A DNA stretch of 64,000 nucleotides from Nocardia ignorata NBRC 108230. GTDB taxonomy: Bacteria > Actinomycetota > Actinomycetes > Mycobacteriales > Mycobacteriaceae. The stretch spans positions 1 through 64,000 of the forward strand of contig NZ_BDBI01000030.1 of the NCBI RefSeq assembly GCF_001612905.1, in the 5' to 3' direction. Both the position numbers and the translations under genes were made by a program. Positions within the stretch are counted from its first letter, which is position 1, and the number at the start of each line of letters is the position of its first letter. Below the pieces are notes generated by a model. It saw only the letters and a list, made by a program, of their open reading frames with translations. It made no database searches and was not told the origin of the DNA. Below, piece after piece: positions 1 through 7,431 of this stretch.

Positions 1-89
1 CTGGGAATGCTGTCATGGCCGACTGCTGGGAATCCCACCCGGGCGCGCATCACTCAGGGCTTTACCTAGCGAGCTTCCAGTTGTCCGCC

Positions 90-1283
90 TCAGCTCAAGA
101 CGCAGGCTCCTGTGTCGACTGAAGCCTGACTGCCGCCGGCGGCTGCCAGCTCTGTGGCGACCTCGTCGAGAGTCAGTACATAGCCTGTGTCGTCGTCGGT
201 CACGGCGGCGCCGAAGACGACGCCCAGTACCTGGCCTTCGGTGTCGACCAGGGGGCCGCCCGAGTTGCCTGCGCGGACCTGGCCGCGAACTGTGTAGACC
301 TCGCGTTCGACAGTTCCGTCGCGATGAATCGTCGGGCCGGTCAGGTCCAAGGTTTCGCGGACGCGGGCCGCGCTGGCGGTGTACGGCCCACCGCCGGGGT
401 AACCGAGCACAATCGCGCTCTCGCCGGACGCCGCTGCCGCGGGTGCCAGCGGAATCACCGGCGAAGTCAGGCCGGGGACCGCGAGGACCGCGATGTCCTT
501 GGACGGGTCGAACAGCACAACGTTGGCATCGAGCGGTCCGCGTGCGGTATCGACCGACACGCTCGTAGTTCCGGCGACAACGTGCGCATTTGTCATCACG
601 CGCTCCGGTGCTACGACGAAGCCGGAACCTTCCAGCGCTCGCTGGCAGCTCGGGGCGACACCACGAATGCGCAGCACACTCGGCTGCAACGACGCGGCGA
701 CGGGGCTGGCCAGAACGCTCGGGTCGGGGGGTTCGACAGCGGCGATGGGCGCGCGGCCGAACGGTCCGATGACATCCGGAAGCCCGGAGGTGTTGAGCAG
801 TTTGGAGAACTCGTTGGGCAGCTTGCGCAACCAGGCGGGGGCAACGGCGTTCACGTCGGCGAGCACTCGGGAACCGTTGATGGCGGCAGCCACACCTGGT
901 TGGGAGGCCGTGGCCAGGGGCAATGCCATCAGCCAGGCGGCGACGAGCACCGTGAGTGCCTGCAGCACCGCGCCGACACCGCTGTCGACGCTGCGCGCGA
1001 ACGGATGCCGGATGCCGGAGCGGGCGGCCCGGCCGAGGACCATGCCCGCGACCTCACCGACGATCACCAGCAGCACGATCAGCAGGATGCCGCCGAGTAC
1101 CCGGCTGCGGCCTTCACTGAGGTGCTTGAGGATGTGCGGTGCGATCAGAATGCCCGCGACGGCACCGAGCGCGACGCCGAAGAACGCCAGCGCCGAGGCC
1201 ACCGCCCCTTGCCGCCACCCGGTGGACGCCGCGACCAGCGCGATCAGCACCACCGCGATATCGAGCCACACCGAGGCGCTCAT
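90..1283 (-). CDS. marP: MarP-type periplasmic serine protease (CvpA-like membrane domain + trypsin-like domain)
   Basis: A 397-residue protein with four hydrophobic segments in the first ~125 residues (CvpA/colicin V production-like domain), followed by a chymotrypsin-fold protease. The catalytic triad is visible as H234 (TNAHVVAG), D263 (DPSKDIAVL) and S341 (GNSGGPL). Cys213 and Cys394 sit where the disulfide-forming pair of M. tuberculosis MarP (Rv3671c, 397 aa) lies, and the length is identical. The M. tuberculosis homologue is needed for acid resistance and for cleaving periplasmic cell-wall substrates. It is the last gene of the minus-strand run nth, tlpA-like, nudix, marP, the mycobacterial order. 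The start is an ATG 67 bp below the nudix stop. Family and orientation are secure; the substrate in this organism is inferred. Confidence 0.93.
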   Translation of the reverse strand: MSASVWLDIAVVLIALVAASTGWRQGAVASALAFFGVALGAVAGILIAPHILKHLSEGRSRVLGGILLIVLLVIVGEVAGMVLGRAARSGIRHPFARSVDSGVGAVLQALTVLVAAWLMALPLATASQPGVAAAINGSRVLADVNAVAPAWLRKLPNEFSKLLNTSGLPDVIGPFGRAPIAAVEPPDPSVLASPVAASLQPSVLRIRGVAPSCQRALEGSGFVVAPERVMTNAHVVAGTTSVSVDTARGPLDANVVLFDPSKDIAVLAVPGLTSPVIPLAPAAAASGESAIVLGYPGGGPYTASAARVRETLDLTGPTIHRDGTVEREVYTVRGQVRAGNSGGPLVDTEGQVLGVVFGAAVTDDDTGYVLTLDEVATELAAAGGSQASVDTGACVLS

Positions 1284-1350
1284 GCTTGCGCCTCACAGAC
1301 GTTCGGCTCCGACCTGACGGCGATGGCGGCTGTGCCGATGTGCCGCGCGC

Positions 1351-2070
1351 TCACAGGGTCATTCCGACCGCAGCCAGCGAGCTCTCCAGATCACGCACGT
1401 CGCCCCGATCCCAGTCTCGTTCCCACCCAGCAGTTTTGATGATGCCGGCGAGGATACCGCCGGTGAGCCCCCACACCAGCATGCCGTCGACCTGGAAGGC
1501 GGGACTCTGGTAGCCGAGACTGCCACGCACCATGAATCTGTGTGCGGGATCGAGTAATTCGCTCAGCGGCACCCGGACCACCCGTTCGGTTTCGCCCTGG
1601 TCGACGACCCGCACCTCGCTCGGCTCCCGCCACCAGGCCAGCACGGGGGTGACGTCGAATTTCGACGGCGGTACGAACAGGGTGGGCAGGATCGCGAAGG
1701 ACTGCACGCCCGACGGGTCGAGGCCGGTCTCCTCCACGGCTTCGCGCAGGGCGGTGCCGACCGGGCCGTCGTCGCCGGGATCCTCGGCGCCGCCGGGGAA
1801 GGCGACCTGGCCGCGGTGCTGACGCATGGTCGAGGCGCGCTGGGTGAGCAGCACCTCGGCGTCGGCGGGTGGGGCGCCGGGGCCACCATCGGCGGAGCCG
1901 CCGAACAGCACGAGTACCGCCGCTCGCCTCGGTTTGCCGGTGATCGACATGGCGCGGCGCAGGGCACGGGAGGTGGCGAGGGTGTCGTCGGCATCGGGGC
2001 CGCCGTGCCTCGTCGCCGGGTGGAGCCAGGCCGGAACCCCGGAGTCGTCCAGTCTCGCCACACCGTTCAC
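1351..2070 (-). CDS. NUDIX hydrolase, CoA pyrophosphatase type
   Basis: NUDIX protein of about 239 residues. The NUDIX box is visible as GGAEDPGDDGPVGTALREAV followed by EETGL, and it is preceded by a stretch (LLTQRASTMRQHRGQVAFPGG) matching the NuCoA signature of enzymes that cleave coenzyme A or its oxidised and acyl derivatives to phosphopantetheine and 3',5'-ADP. It corresponds in position to Rv3672c. I chose the GTG at 2070 because a GAGG motif lies 8 nt upstream; an in-frame GTG at 2097 has no such motif and would add nine residues. It lies between the TlpA-like gene and marP, probably in one operon. The substrate is inferred from the signature. Confidence 0.87.
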   Translation of the reverse strand: MNGVARLDDSGVPAWLHPATRHGGPDADDTLATSRALRRAMSITGKPRRAAVLVLFGGSADGGPGAPPADAEVLLTQRASTMRQHRGQVAFPGGAEDPGDDGPVGTALREAVEETGLDPSGVQSFAILPTLFVPPSKFDVTPVLAWWREPSEVRVVDQGETERVVRVPLSELLDPAHRFMVRGSLGYQSPAFQVDGMLVWGLTGGILAGIIKTAGWERDWDRGDVRDLESSLAAVGMTL

Positions 2071-2110
2071 GCTGTCATCCTCTTCGCCTGCCACCACACA
2101 ACGCTGTCTG

Positions 2111-2755
2111 TCATACCGTGATACCGAGCTTCGCGGCGACCGTATCGGCGATGTCGGTCACGTCGGCGAAGGTTCGCACCTCCACACTGGCCACGCTGCC
2201 ATCCGCGCGCAGCAACACCGAAACCGGGAGTACCGGCGGGGCGCCGACCGCGCCGCGCACCGCGGCCGCCGGGTCGGAAACGCCGGGCAAGGTGATCCCG
2301 AGACCGGCGAGCCGGGCGAGTGCCTTCGCCTCGTCGGGATCACTGTGCACGGTGAGGACGGTGAGCGCCGAACCCGCACGCTGCGCGAATTCCTGCAGGT
2401 GAGGAAGCTCGGTGGCACACGGGCCGCACCAGTAGGCCCAGAGATTGAGGAGTGCGGGCTTGCCCGCGAGGGCGGCGGCCAGGTCGGCTCGGGTCCCGTC
2501 GGCGAGGCAGCCGACGGTGAGCCCGGCCAGCGGCCCTGAACCCGACGTGCCGGGGGCCGCGACGGGACAGGCTGTCAAACCGGCGGCGGCACGTTCGGCG
2601 GCCGACACGCCCGACTCCTGTTGCGAAGTTTTGCGAGTTTCGGTGGAGCCGGAATCCTCGCGCGGCCACAGCGCGACCGTCGCAGCGACGACGAGGATCA
2701 GTGCGGCGAGCACCCAGCGAACGCCGGGGCGGGCGAGCGGGGACGCCTCACTCAC
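2111..2755 (-). CDS. TlpA/ResA-like membrane-anchored thioredoxin
   Basis: A 214-residue protein with one N-terminal transmembrane anchor (GVRWVLAALILVVAATVAL) and an extracytoplasmic thioredoxin fold. The redox motif is WCGPC inside LLNLWAYWCGPCATELPHL, so it should work as a thiol-disulfide reductase outside the membrane, like ResA/TlpA proteins in cytochrome c maturation or envelope disulfide handling. The longer open frame extends into nth; the true start is a GTG whose bases overlap the nth stop codon (GTGA, 2752-2755), indicating translational coupling. It is the positional counterpart of Rv3673c. Partner substrates cannot be read from the sequence; the adjacent MarP has a disulfide, which may be coincidental. 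Confidence 0.9.
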   Translation of the reverse strand: MSEASPLARPGVRWVLAALILVVAATVALWPREDSGSTETRKTSQQESGVSAAERAAAGLTACPVAAPGTSGSGPLAGLTVGCLADGTRADLAAALAGKPALLNLWAYWCGPCATELPHLQEFAQRAGSALTVLTVHSDPDEAKALARLAGLGITLPGVSDPAAAVRGAVGAPPVLPVSVLLRADGSVASVEVRTFADVTDIADTVAAKLGITV

Positions 2756-3573
2756 AGCCCGGCCATTTCCAGCAGGTGATCGCGCTCGGGCCCCTTCACC
2801 AACTCGGCGGCCACGGCGGGATCGGTGGGCCCGGCACCGAAGGAGGGGCAGTCGTTGGACAGCACGCACGCGCCGCAGGCCGGTTTGCGCGCATGGCACA
2901 CACGGCGACCGTGGAAGATCACCCGGTGCGAGAGCATCGTCCAGTCCTTGCGCTCGAACAGCTCGCCGACCGCGTGCTCGACCTTCACCGGGTCTTCCTC
3001 CGCGGTCCACCCCCAGCGGCGCACCAACCTGCCGAAATGGGTGTCGACCGTGATACCCGGCACATCGAAGGCGTTGCCGAGGATGACGTTGGCCGTCTTG
3101 CGCCCGATGCCGGGCAGCTTCACCAGCTGGTCGAGGGTGTGAGGCAATTCACCGTCGTATTGCTCCACCAGCGCCTGGCCCAGCCCCATCAGCGCGCTGG
3201 TCTTGTTGCGGTAGAAGCCGGTGGGCCGGATGAATTCCTCCAGCTCCACGCGGTTGGCCTCGGCATAGTCGTGGGCGGTCCGGTACTTGGCGAACAGCGC
3301 GGGAGTGGTGAGGTTCACCCTGACGTCGGTGCACTGGGCCGACAGGATCGTCGCGACCGCCAATTCCAGTGGAGTCGTGAAGTCGAGCTCGCAGTGCGCG
3401 TCCGGGAAAGCCTCGGCGAGCGTGCGGTTCATCCGGCGGGCACGACGGACCGTTCCGATCCGCGTTTCCGCAGCTATAGCGCGATTCTTGCGTTTGCGGG
3501 CCGCCGTGATCCCGGTGGTCACCGGCACCGGAACGGCGTCGCCTGCGGCGGCGGTTGCGGGGGAAACGGGCAC
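2752..3573 (-). CDS. nth: endonuclease III (DNA glycosylase/AP lyase)
   Basis: Base-excision-repair enzyme removing oxidised pyrimidines. The helix-hairpin-helix and catalytic region LPGIGRKTANVILGNAF followed by GITVDTHFGRL supplies the catalytic Lys and Asp. The C-terminal 4Fe-4S cluster ligands have the expected C-x6-C-x2-C-x5-C spacing (CHARKPACGACVLSNDC). The core begins around TVRRARRMNRTLAEAFPDAHCELDFTTP; residues upstream of this are low-complexity, so the start is uncertain. I use the GTG at 3573 (273 aa); an ATG at 3636 (294 aa) and shorter starts are possible. First gene of the operon nth, tlpA-like, nudix, marP, and divergent from the small membrane protein at 3667. Family assignment is secure. 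Confidence 0.92.
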   Translation of the reverse strand: MPVSPATAAAGDAVPVPVTTGITAARKRKNRAIAAETRIGTVRRARRMNRTLAEAFPDAHCELDFTTPLELAVATILSAQCTDVRVNLTTPALFAKYRTAHDYAEANRVELEEFIRPTGFYRNKTSALMGLGQALVEQYDGELPHTLDQLVKLPGIGRKTANVILGNAFDVPGITVDTHFGRLVRRWGWTAEEDPVKVEHAVGELFERKDWTMLSHRVIFHGRRVCHARKPACGACVLSNDCPSFGAGPTDPAVAAELVKGPERDHLLEMAGL

Positions 3574-3666
3574 CGCACCACCATACGGAACCGGTCCGAC
3601 AACATTGCGCGACCGAGTTGGGCACCTGTGTTCCATCTGAGACCTGGACCGTGTTTACTGCCTGTC

Positions 3667-3909
3667 ATGCAAGGACTCGCTGTGGTGCTCTTCCCAGTGC
3701 TGTTGATGCTGTTCGCGCTGGGGATGGAGCGGGTCGAGAATCGGCTCCGCAAACTTCTCGAACCCGATGAAGAGGTTCAGCAGTACCTGGACAACGCCAG
3801 CAACGCCGAAGTGAAAGAACTGACCAAGCTCGGGCTTCCCGCCGCGGTCGCGCGGGTGCGCAAGCGCCGCACACGGACCCCGGACATGGACGTCGCCCGG
3901 GCCAGCTGA
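3667..3909 (+). CDS. small membrane-anchored protein of unknown function
   Basis: An 80-residue protein starting with a hydrophobic helix (LAVVLFPVLLMLFALGM) followed by a charged cytosolic tail rich in Arg, Glu and Lys (VENRLRKLLEPDEEVQQYL and a basic RVRKRRTR segment). It sits between nth and crp, in the position of the small membrane gene Rv3675 of mycobacteria. The open frame track begins far upstream inside nth, but the ATG at 3667 is the first sensible start outside that gene. I do not recognise a named family. Coding character is supported by GC-rich third positions and conserved context rather than by a motif. Confidence 0.7.
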   Translation: MQGLAVVLFPVLLMLFALGMERVENRLRKLLEPDEEVQQYLDNASNAEVKELTKLGLPAAVARVRKRRTRTPDMDVARAS

Positions 3910-3965
3910 ACCATCTCCTCATTCCCCGCCGACACAGTGTCGCGGCTCGCGCAATCCACTCTTTA

Positions 3966-3981
3966 CGTGGTGTCTGTCACT
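3966..3981. promoter_or_regulatory. possible Crp autoregulatory site
   Basis: The 16-mer CGTGGTGTCTGTCACT fits GTG-N8-CAC, with a perfect right half (TCAC) and one mismatch in the left half (GTGG for GTGA) of the Crp core. It lies 86 bp upstream of the crp start and overlaps the -35 region of a TAGACT -10 box at 4001-4006. A weak site, proposed from pattern alone. Confidence 0.35.
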
Positions 3982-4066
3982 GTGCTGCCGTAATGCCGCG
4001 TAGACTGCGCTGTTGGTCGATTCGCTCGACCAGGTTCGCAAGCCATATCCCATAAGGAGCACATTC

Positions 4067-4741
4067 GTGGACGAGGCCCTCGCCAGAGCAGGCATCTTCC
4101 AAGGCGTCGAGCCCACCGCGGTGGCCGCGCTCGCCAAGCAGCTGCAGCCCGTAGATTTTCCGCGCGGCCACGTCATCTTCAACGAGGGCGAACCCGGCGA
4201 TCGGCTGTACATCATCACGACGGGCAAGGTGAAGATCGGTCGACGTTCCCCCGACGGCCGGGAAAACCTGCTGACCATCATGGGTCCGTCCGACATGTTC
4301 GGTGAACTGTCGATCTTCGACCCGGGCCCGCGTACCTCGACCGCAACCACGGTCACCGAGGTCCGCGCCGTCACGATGGACCGCGACGCACTCAAGTCGT
4401 GGATCGATCAGCGTCCCGAGATCGCTGAGCAGCTGCTGCGCGTGCTTGCCCGACGCCTTCGCCGCACCAACAACAACCTCGCCGACCTCATCTTCACCGA
4501 CGTGCCCGGCCGTGTGGCCAAGGCGCTGCTGCAGCTGGCACAGCGTTTCGGCACGCAGGAGGCCGGTGCGCTGCGCGTGACGCACGACCTGACCCAGGAA
4601 GAGATCGCCCAGCTGGTCGGTGCCTCGCGCGAAACCGTCAACAAGGCGCTCGCCGACTTCGCACATCGCGGTTGGCTGCGTCTCGAGGGCAAGAGCGTGC
4701 TGATCTCGGATTCGGAGCGCCTCGCGCGTCGCGCGCGCTGA
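4067..4741 (+). CDS. crp: cAMP receptor protein-type transcription regulator
   Basis: A 224-residue CRP/FNR-family regulator, the same length as M. tuberculosis Crp (Rv3676). The N-terminal cyclic-nucleotide-binding domain (residues ~1-115) carries the phosphate-binding cassette FGELSIFDPGPRTSTA with its Glu and Arg. A dimerisation helix follows, then a winged helix (TQEEIAQLVGASRETVNKAL) at about 170-195. The start is a GTG preceded by AAGGAG at 4054-4059, 7 nt away. In-frame codons upstream lack a ribosome site. In actinobacteria Crp/GlxR controls carbon, respiration and wall genes; a candidate site lies in front of whiB4/ponA2 in this window. It is monocistronic and ends at a shared hairpin terminator. 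Confidence 0.96.
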   Translation: MDEALARAGIFQGVEPTAVAALAKQLQPVDFPRGHVIFNEGEPGDRLYIITTGKVKIGRRSPDGRENLLTIMGPSDMFGELSIFDPGPRTSTATTVTEVRAVTMDRDALKSWIDQRPEIAEQLLRVLARRLRRTNNNLADLIFTDVPGRVAKALLQLAQRFGTQEAGALRVTHDLTQEEIAQLVGASRETVNKALADFAHRGWLRLEGKSVLISDSERLARRAR

Positions 4742-4863
4742 CGTTCGGAGATTCGTCTGCCGTCCCGGTACGGCGGTCCGCTGCGTGTGGCTCATGAGGA
4801 TGAGGGCCTCGTCCACACCACGGCGGTTCCGTCATGCCGGGACTTCGGCGTTACCGCACCCGA

Positions 4864-4898
4864 CCTGATCGCCGGCACGTGCGGTGCCGGCGATCAGG
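4864..4898. terminator. bidirectional hairpin terminator between crp and the MBL gene
   Basis: A perfect 15-bp inverted repeat (arms 4864-4878 and 4884-4898, CCTGATCGCCGGCAC and its complement) with a 5-nt loop sits between the convergent crp and metallo-hydrolase genes and ends 6 bp from the latter's stop codon. There is no long U tract, as is common in high-GC actinobacteria. Confidence 0.85.
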
Positions 4899-4904
4899 AA
4901 GCGG

Positions 4905-5699
4905 TCAGCCGTTCTCGGCCCGCAGGTATTCCAGCTGGGCCCGCACCGAGCTCCGCGCCGCGGGCCACAGGCGTTTGTCCACATCGGCGTACACCTTGCG
5001 GACAACCGCGAGAGCGCCCGCGTCGGAGCCGAGCTCCACCAGTGCCGCCCGGACCTGGTCGAGCCGTTCGCGGCGGTGGTTCAGGTAGTACCGCACCACC
5101 GGCTCGGCATCGGGGTGATCGGGACCGTGGGCGGGCAGCAGCGCCTTGCCCGCGCCGTACTCGAGCAGCAGCTCCAGCGACGACAGGAACGCGGCGAGCG
5201 CACCACCCGACGATTCGAGCACCGTTGTGCCCTGGCCGAGCACCGTGTCACCGGTGACGACCGCGTCGTCGAGCAGAAAACTCACCGAGTCGCCGGTGTG
5301 GCCCGGCGTCGCGAGCACGGTGATCTGCAGCCCCGCCGCCTCGATGACCTCACTGTCGGCCAGCGGAGTCACGGTGCCGCACAGGTACTTCGGATCCACC
5401 GCCCGCACCGGCGTCCCGGTGGCTTTCACCAGGTGATCGATGCCGCCGGTGTGGTCGGGATGGTGATGGGTGATGAGGGTGAGCGCGATGCGCCCACCGG
5501 TGGCCGCGACGATGTCGGCGGTGTGTTTCTTGTCCTTCGGGCCCGGATCGACGACCACGTAGTCGTCGCTGCCGGGTCCGCGTAGCAGCCAGGTGTTCGT
5601 CCCGTCGAGCGTCATCTGGGACGGGTTGTCGGCCAGCAGCACCGACGCGGTCGGCGTGACCTGCCTGACCTGGCCGTACGCGGGATGTTCCAGTGCCAT
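4905..5699 (-). CDS. MBL-fold metallo-hydrolase
   Basis: A 264-residue metallo-beta-lactamase-fold hydrolase. The dinuclear-metal motif is ITHHHPDHTGG, and later metal ligands are apparent in ATPGHTGDSV, DAVVTGDTVLG and LLPAHGPDHPD. The C-terminal helical region resembles LACTB2/Rv3677c-type proteins, which include hydroxyacylglutathione hydrolase-like and RNase-like members, so the substrate is undetermined. It is the last gene of a minus-strand operon: DUF4177-like gene, RidA (9 bp upstream), then this gene. The neighbourhood with RidA and an endonuclease is conserved in mycobacteria. Start ATG at 5699. Confidence 0.88.
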   Translation of the reverse strand: MALEHPAYGQVRQVTPTASVLLADNPSQMTLDGTNTWLLRGPGSDDYVVVDPGPKDKKHTADIVAATGGRIALTLITHHHPDHTGGIDHLVKATGTPVRAVDPKYLCGTVTPLADSEVIEAAGLQITVLATPGHTGDSVSFLLDDAVVTGDTVLGQGTTVLESSGGALAAFLSSLELLLEYGAGKALLPAHGPDHPDAEPVVRYYLNHRRERLDQVRAALVELGSDAGALAVVRKVYADVDKRLWPAARSSVRAQLEYLRAENG

Positions 5700-5708
5700 G
5701 ACGGCTAC

Positions 5709-6170
5709 CTATCCGACCTCGACGATCAGTTCCACCTCGACGGGCGTGTTCTTGGGCAGTTCGGAGACGCCGACGGCCGAGCGCGCGTGCACGCCCGCCT
5801 CGCCGAACACCTCACCGAGGAACTCCGAGGCACCGTTGATCACGATCGGCTGATCGGTGAACCCCGGTGCGGAGGCGACGAAGCCGACGACCTTCACGAT
5901 TCGAACGACCTGGTCGAGCCCGACCAGATCGTGCACCGCGGCGAGCGCGTTGAGCGCGCACAGCCGCGCGGCCTCCTTGGCCTGCTCCACATCGACCTCG
6001 GCGCCGACCTTGCCCACCGCCGACAGTTCACCGTCGACGAACGGCAGCTGACCCGAGGTGTACACCAGCGAACCGGTGCGAATCGCCGGGATGTAGGCCG
6101 CGACGGGGGCGGCGACCGGCGGCAGGGTGACCCCGAGCCGGTCGAGCGCGTCCTTCCACGCGGTGGCCAC
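5709..6170 (-). CDS. RidA/YjgF-family protein
   Basis: About 153 residues of the YjgF/YER057c/UK114 fold: IRTGSLVYTSGQLPFVDG near the N-terminus, a central GKVGAEVDVEQAKEAARLCALNALA helix region and the terminal PVEVELIVEV strand. Canonical RidA members hydrolyse reactive enamine/imine intermediates from PLP enzymes. The substrate Arg of canonical RidA is not obvious here, so this may be one of the Rid subfamilies without proven deaminase activity. An open frame runs on to 6317 but overlaps the small upstream gene. I chose the GTG at 6170, two bases after that gene's TAG, as expected for a coupled operon. Confidence 0.85.
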   Translation of the reverse strand: MATAWKDALDRLGVTLPPVAAPVAAYIPAIRTGSLVYTSGQLPFVDGELSAVGKVGAEVDVEQAKEAARLCALNALAAVHDLVGLDQVVRIVKVVGFVASAPGFTDQPIVINGASEFLGEVFGEAGVHARSAVGVSELPKNTPVEVELIVEVG

Positions 6171-6172
6171 GA

Positions 6173-6334
6173 CTACTTCCGCCGCTTCAGGTAGGCGACG
6201 TGCTGTTCGCCGGTCGGTCCGGGCAGCACCGTGACCAGCTCCCAGCCGTCGGCGCCCCACTGATCGAGGATCTGCTTGGTCGCGTGCGTCAACAGCGGCA
6301 CGGTCGCGTACTCCCACAGGGTGACTTCACTCAT
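6173..6334 (-). CDS. small DUF4177-type protein
   Basis: A 53-codon gene. The protein starts MSEVTLWEYATVPLL, contains QILDQWGADGWELVTVLPG and ends VAYLKRRK. The GWELVTVLPGP pattern followed by a strand and basic tail is typical of DUF4177-like proteins of 50-60 aa, and mycobacteria carry an equivalent small gene next to the RidA gene (Rv3678A region). It is the first cistron of the minus-strand operon with RidA (2 bp spacing) and the MBL hydrolase. Function is unknown. A longer open frame in another register covers this stretch but does not give a recognisable protein. Confidence 0.8.
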   Translation of the reverse strand: MSEVTLWEYATVPLLTHATKQILDQWGADGWELVTVLPGPTGEQHVAYLKRRK

Positions 6335-6380
6335 GGTGTGAGTTTAGGGCTCACCCCGACCATCCCCGCGAAACGGGTTA

Positions 6381-6386
6381 TAGGCT
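6381..6386 (+). promoter_or_regulatory. -10 box (TAGGCT) for a leaderless transcript
   Basis: TAGGCT fits the actinobacterial TANNNT -10 consensus and ends 7 nt before the GTG start at 6394, which would place the transcription start at or next to the start codon. No ribosome binding site is seen between them. Confidence 0.5.
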
Positions 6387-6393
6387 CGGCGAC

Positions 6394-7431
6394 GTGGGAG
6401 CACCAACAGCAGAGCCGGTTTCCTCGGTTCCCGAGCCGACGACCGGGTGGCCAGAGCGCGCGGTCAAGGCCCGTTTGCATTACGTGACAGGCAAGGGCGG
6501 CACCGGCAAGTCGACGGTTTCGGCCGCGCTCGCCCTCGCCCTGGCCGCAGGGGGACGCAAGGTGCTGCTGGTGGAGGTCGAGAACCGCCAGTCCATCGCG
6601 CAGCTGTTCGACCGGCCGCCGCTGCCACCCACCGAAACCCAGATCGCCACCGCCGACGGTGGCGGCGAGGTGGTGGCGCTGGCGCTGGACACCGAATACG
6701 CCTTCCTCGAATACCTCGACATGTTCTACAACCTCGGTTTCGCGGGCCGGGCGATGCGCCGGATGGGCGCCATCGAGTTCGTCACCACCATCGCGCCCGG
6801 TCTGCGCGATGTGATCCTCACCGGCAAGATCAAGGAATGCGCGGTGCGCGTCGGCAAGGACGGCAAGCCCGCCTACGACGACATCGTCGTCGATTCGCCG
6901 CCGACCGGGCGGATCGCGTCGTTCCTCGACGTCACCCAGGCCATGGCCGAGATCGCCAAGGGCGGCCCGATCGCCTCGCAGGCCGAGGGCGTCTCCAAGC
7001 TGCTGCATTCGGATCAGACGATGATCCACCTGGTCACGTTGCTCGAGGCGCTGCCGGTGCAGGAGACCGCCGACGCGGTCGCCGAACTCACCGCGAACGA
7101 TCTGCGCATCGGCACGGTGATCGTCAACCGGGCGGCCGCCGGTCAGCTCGCGCCCGCCGACCGAGTCGCCGCCGTGCGCGGTGAACTCGACACCGCCGCG
7201 ATCGCCGCCGGTCTCACCAAGGCCGGAATCACCCTGTCCGACAACGATTTCGCCGGCCTGATCACCGAAGCGACCGACCACGCGACGATGCTCACCGCCC
7301 AGGACGCGAGCGCCGCCGAACTGGCCGAGGTCGATGTCCCCCAGCTGCATCTGCCCGCGCTGAGCGACGGCATGGATCTCGGCGGGCTCTACGAACTGGC
7401 CGAACAGCTATCCGCGCAGGGAGTGCGATGA
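6394..7431 (+). CDS. ArsA/Get3-like ATPase, first subunit (Rv3679 type, BagA)
   Basis: A 345-residue P-loop ATPase of the ArsA/Get3 (SIMIBI) class. The deviant Walker A motif GKGGTGKST lies near residue 34, switch I is around VEVENRQSIAQLF, and switch II is DIVVDSPPTGRI. It overlaps the next gene by 4 bp (ATGA), and the two correspond to M. tuberculosis Rv3679-Rv3680, whose products form a Get3-like heterocomplex linked to protection against toxic metabolites during glycerol use. No arsenical efflux gene is adjacent, so arsenic transport is unlikely. The GTG start is preceded by a TAGGCT -10 box at a leaderless distance. Confidence 0.9.
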   Translation: MGAPTAEPVSSVPEPTTGWPERAVKARLHYVTGKGGTGKSTVSAALALALAAGGRKVLLVEVENRQSIAQLFDRPPLPPTETQIATADGGGEVVALALDTEYAFLEYLDMFYNLGFAGRAMRRMGAIEFVTTIAPGLRDVILTGKIKECAVRVGKDGKPAYDDIVVDSPPTGRIASFLDVTQAMAEIAKGGPIASQAEGVSKLLHSDQTMIHLVTLLEALPVQETADAVAELTANDLRIGTVIVNRAAAGQLAPADRVAAVRGELDTAAIAAGLTKAGITLSDNDFAGLITEATDHATMLTAQDASAAELAEVDVPQLHLPALSDGMDLGGLYELAEQLSAQGVR

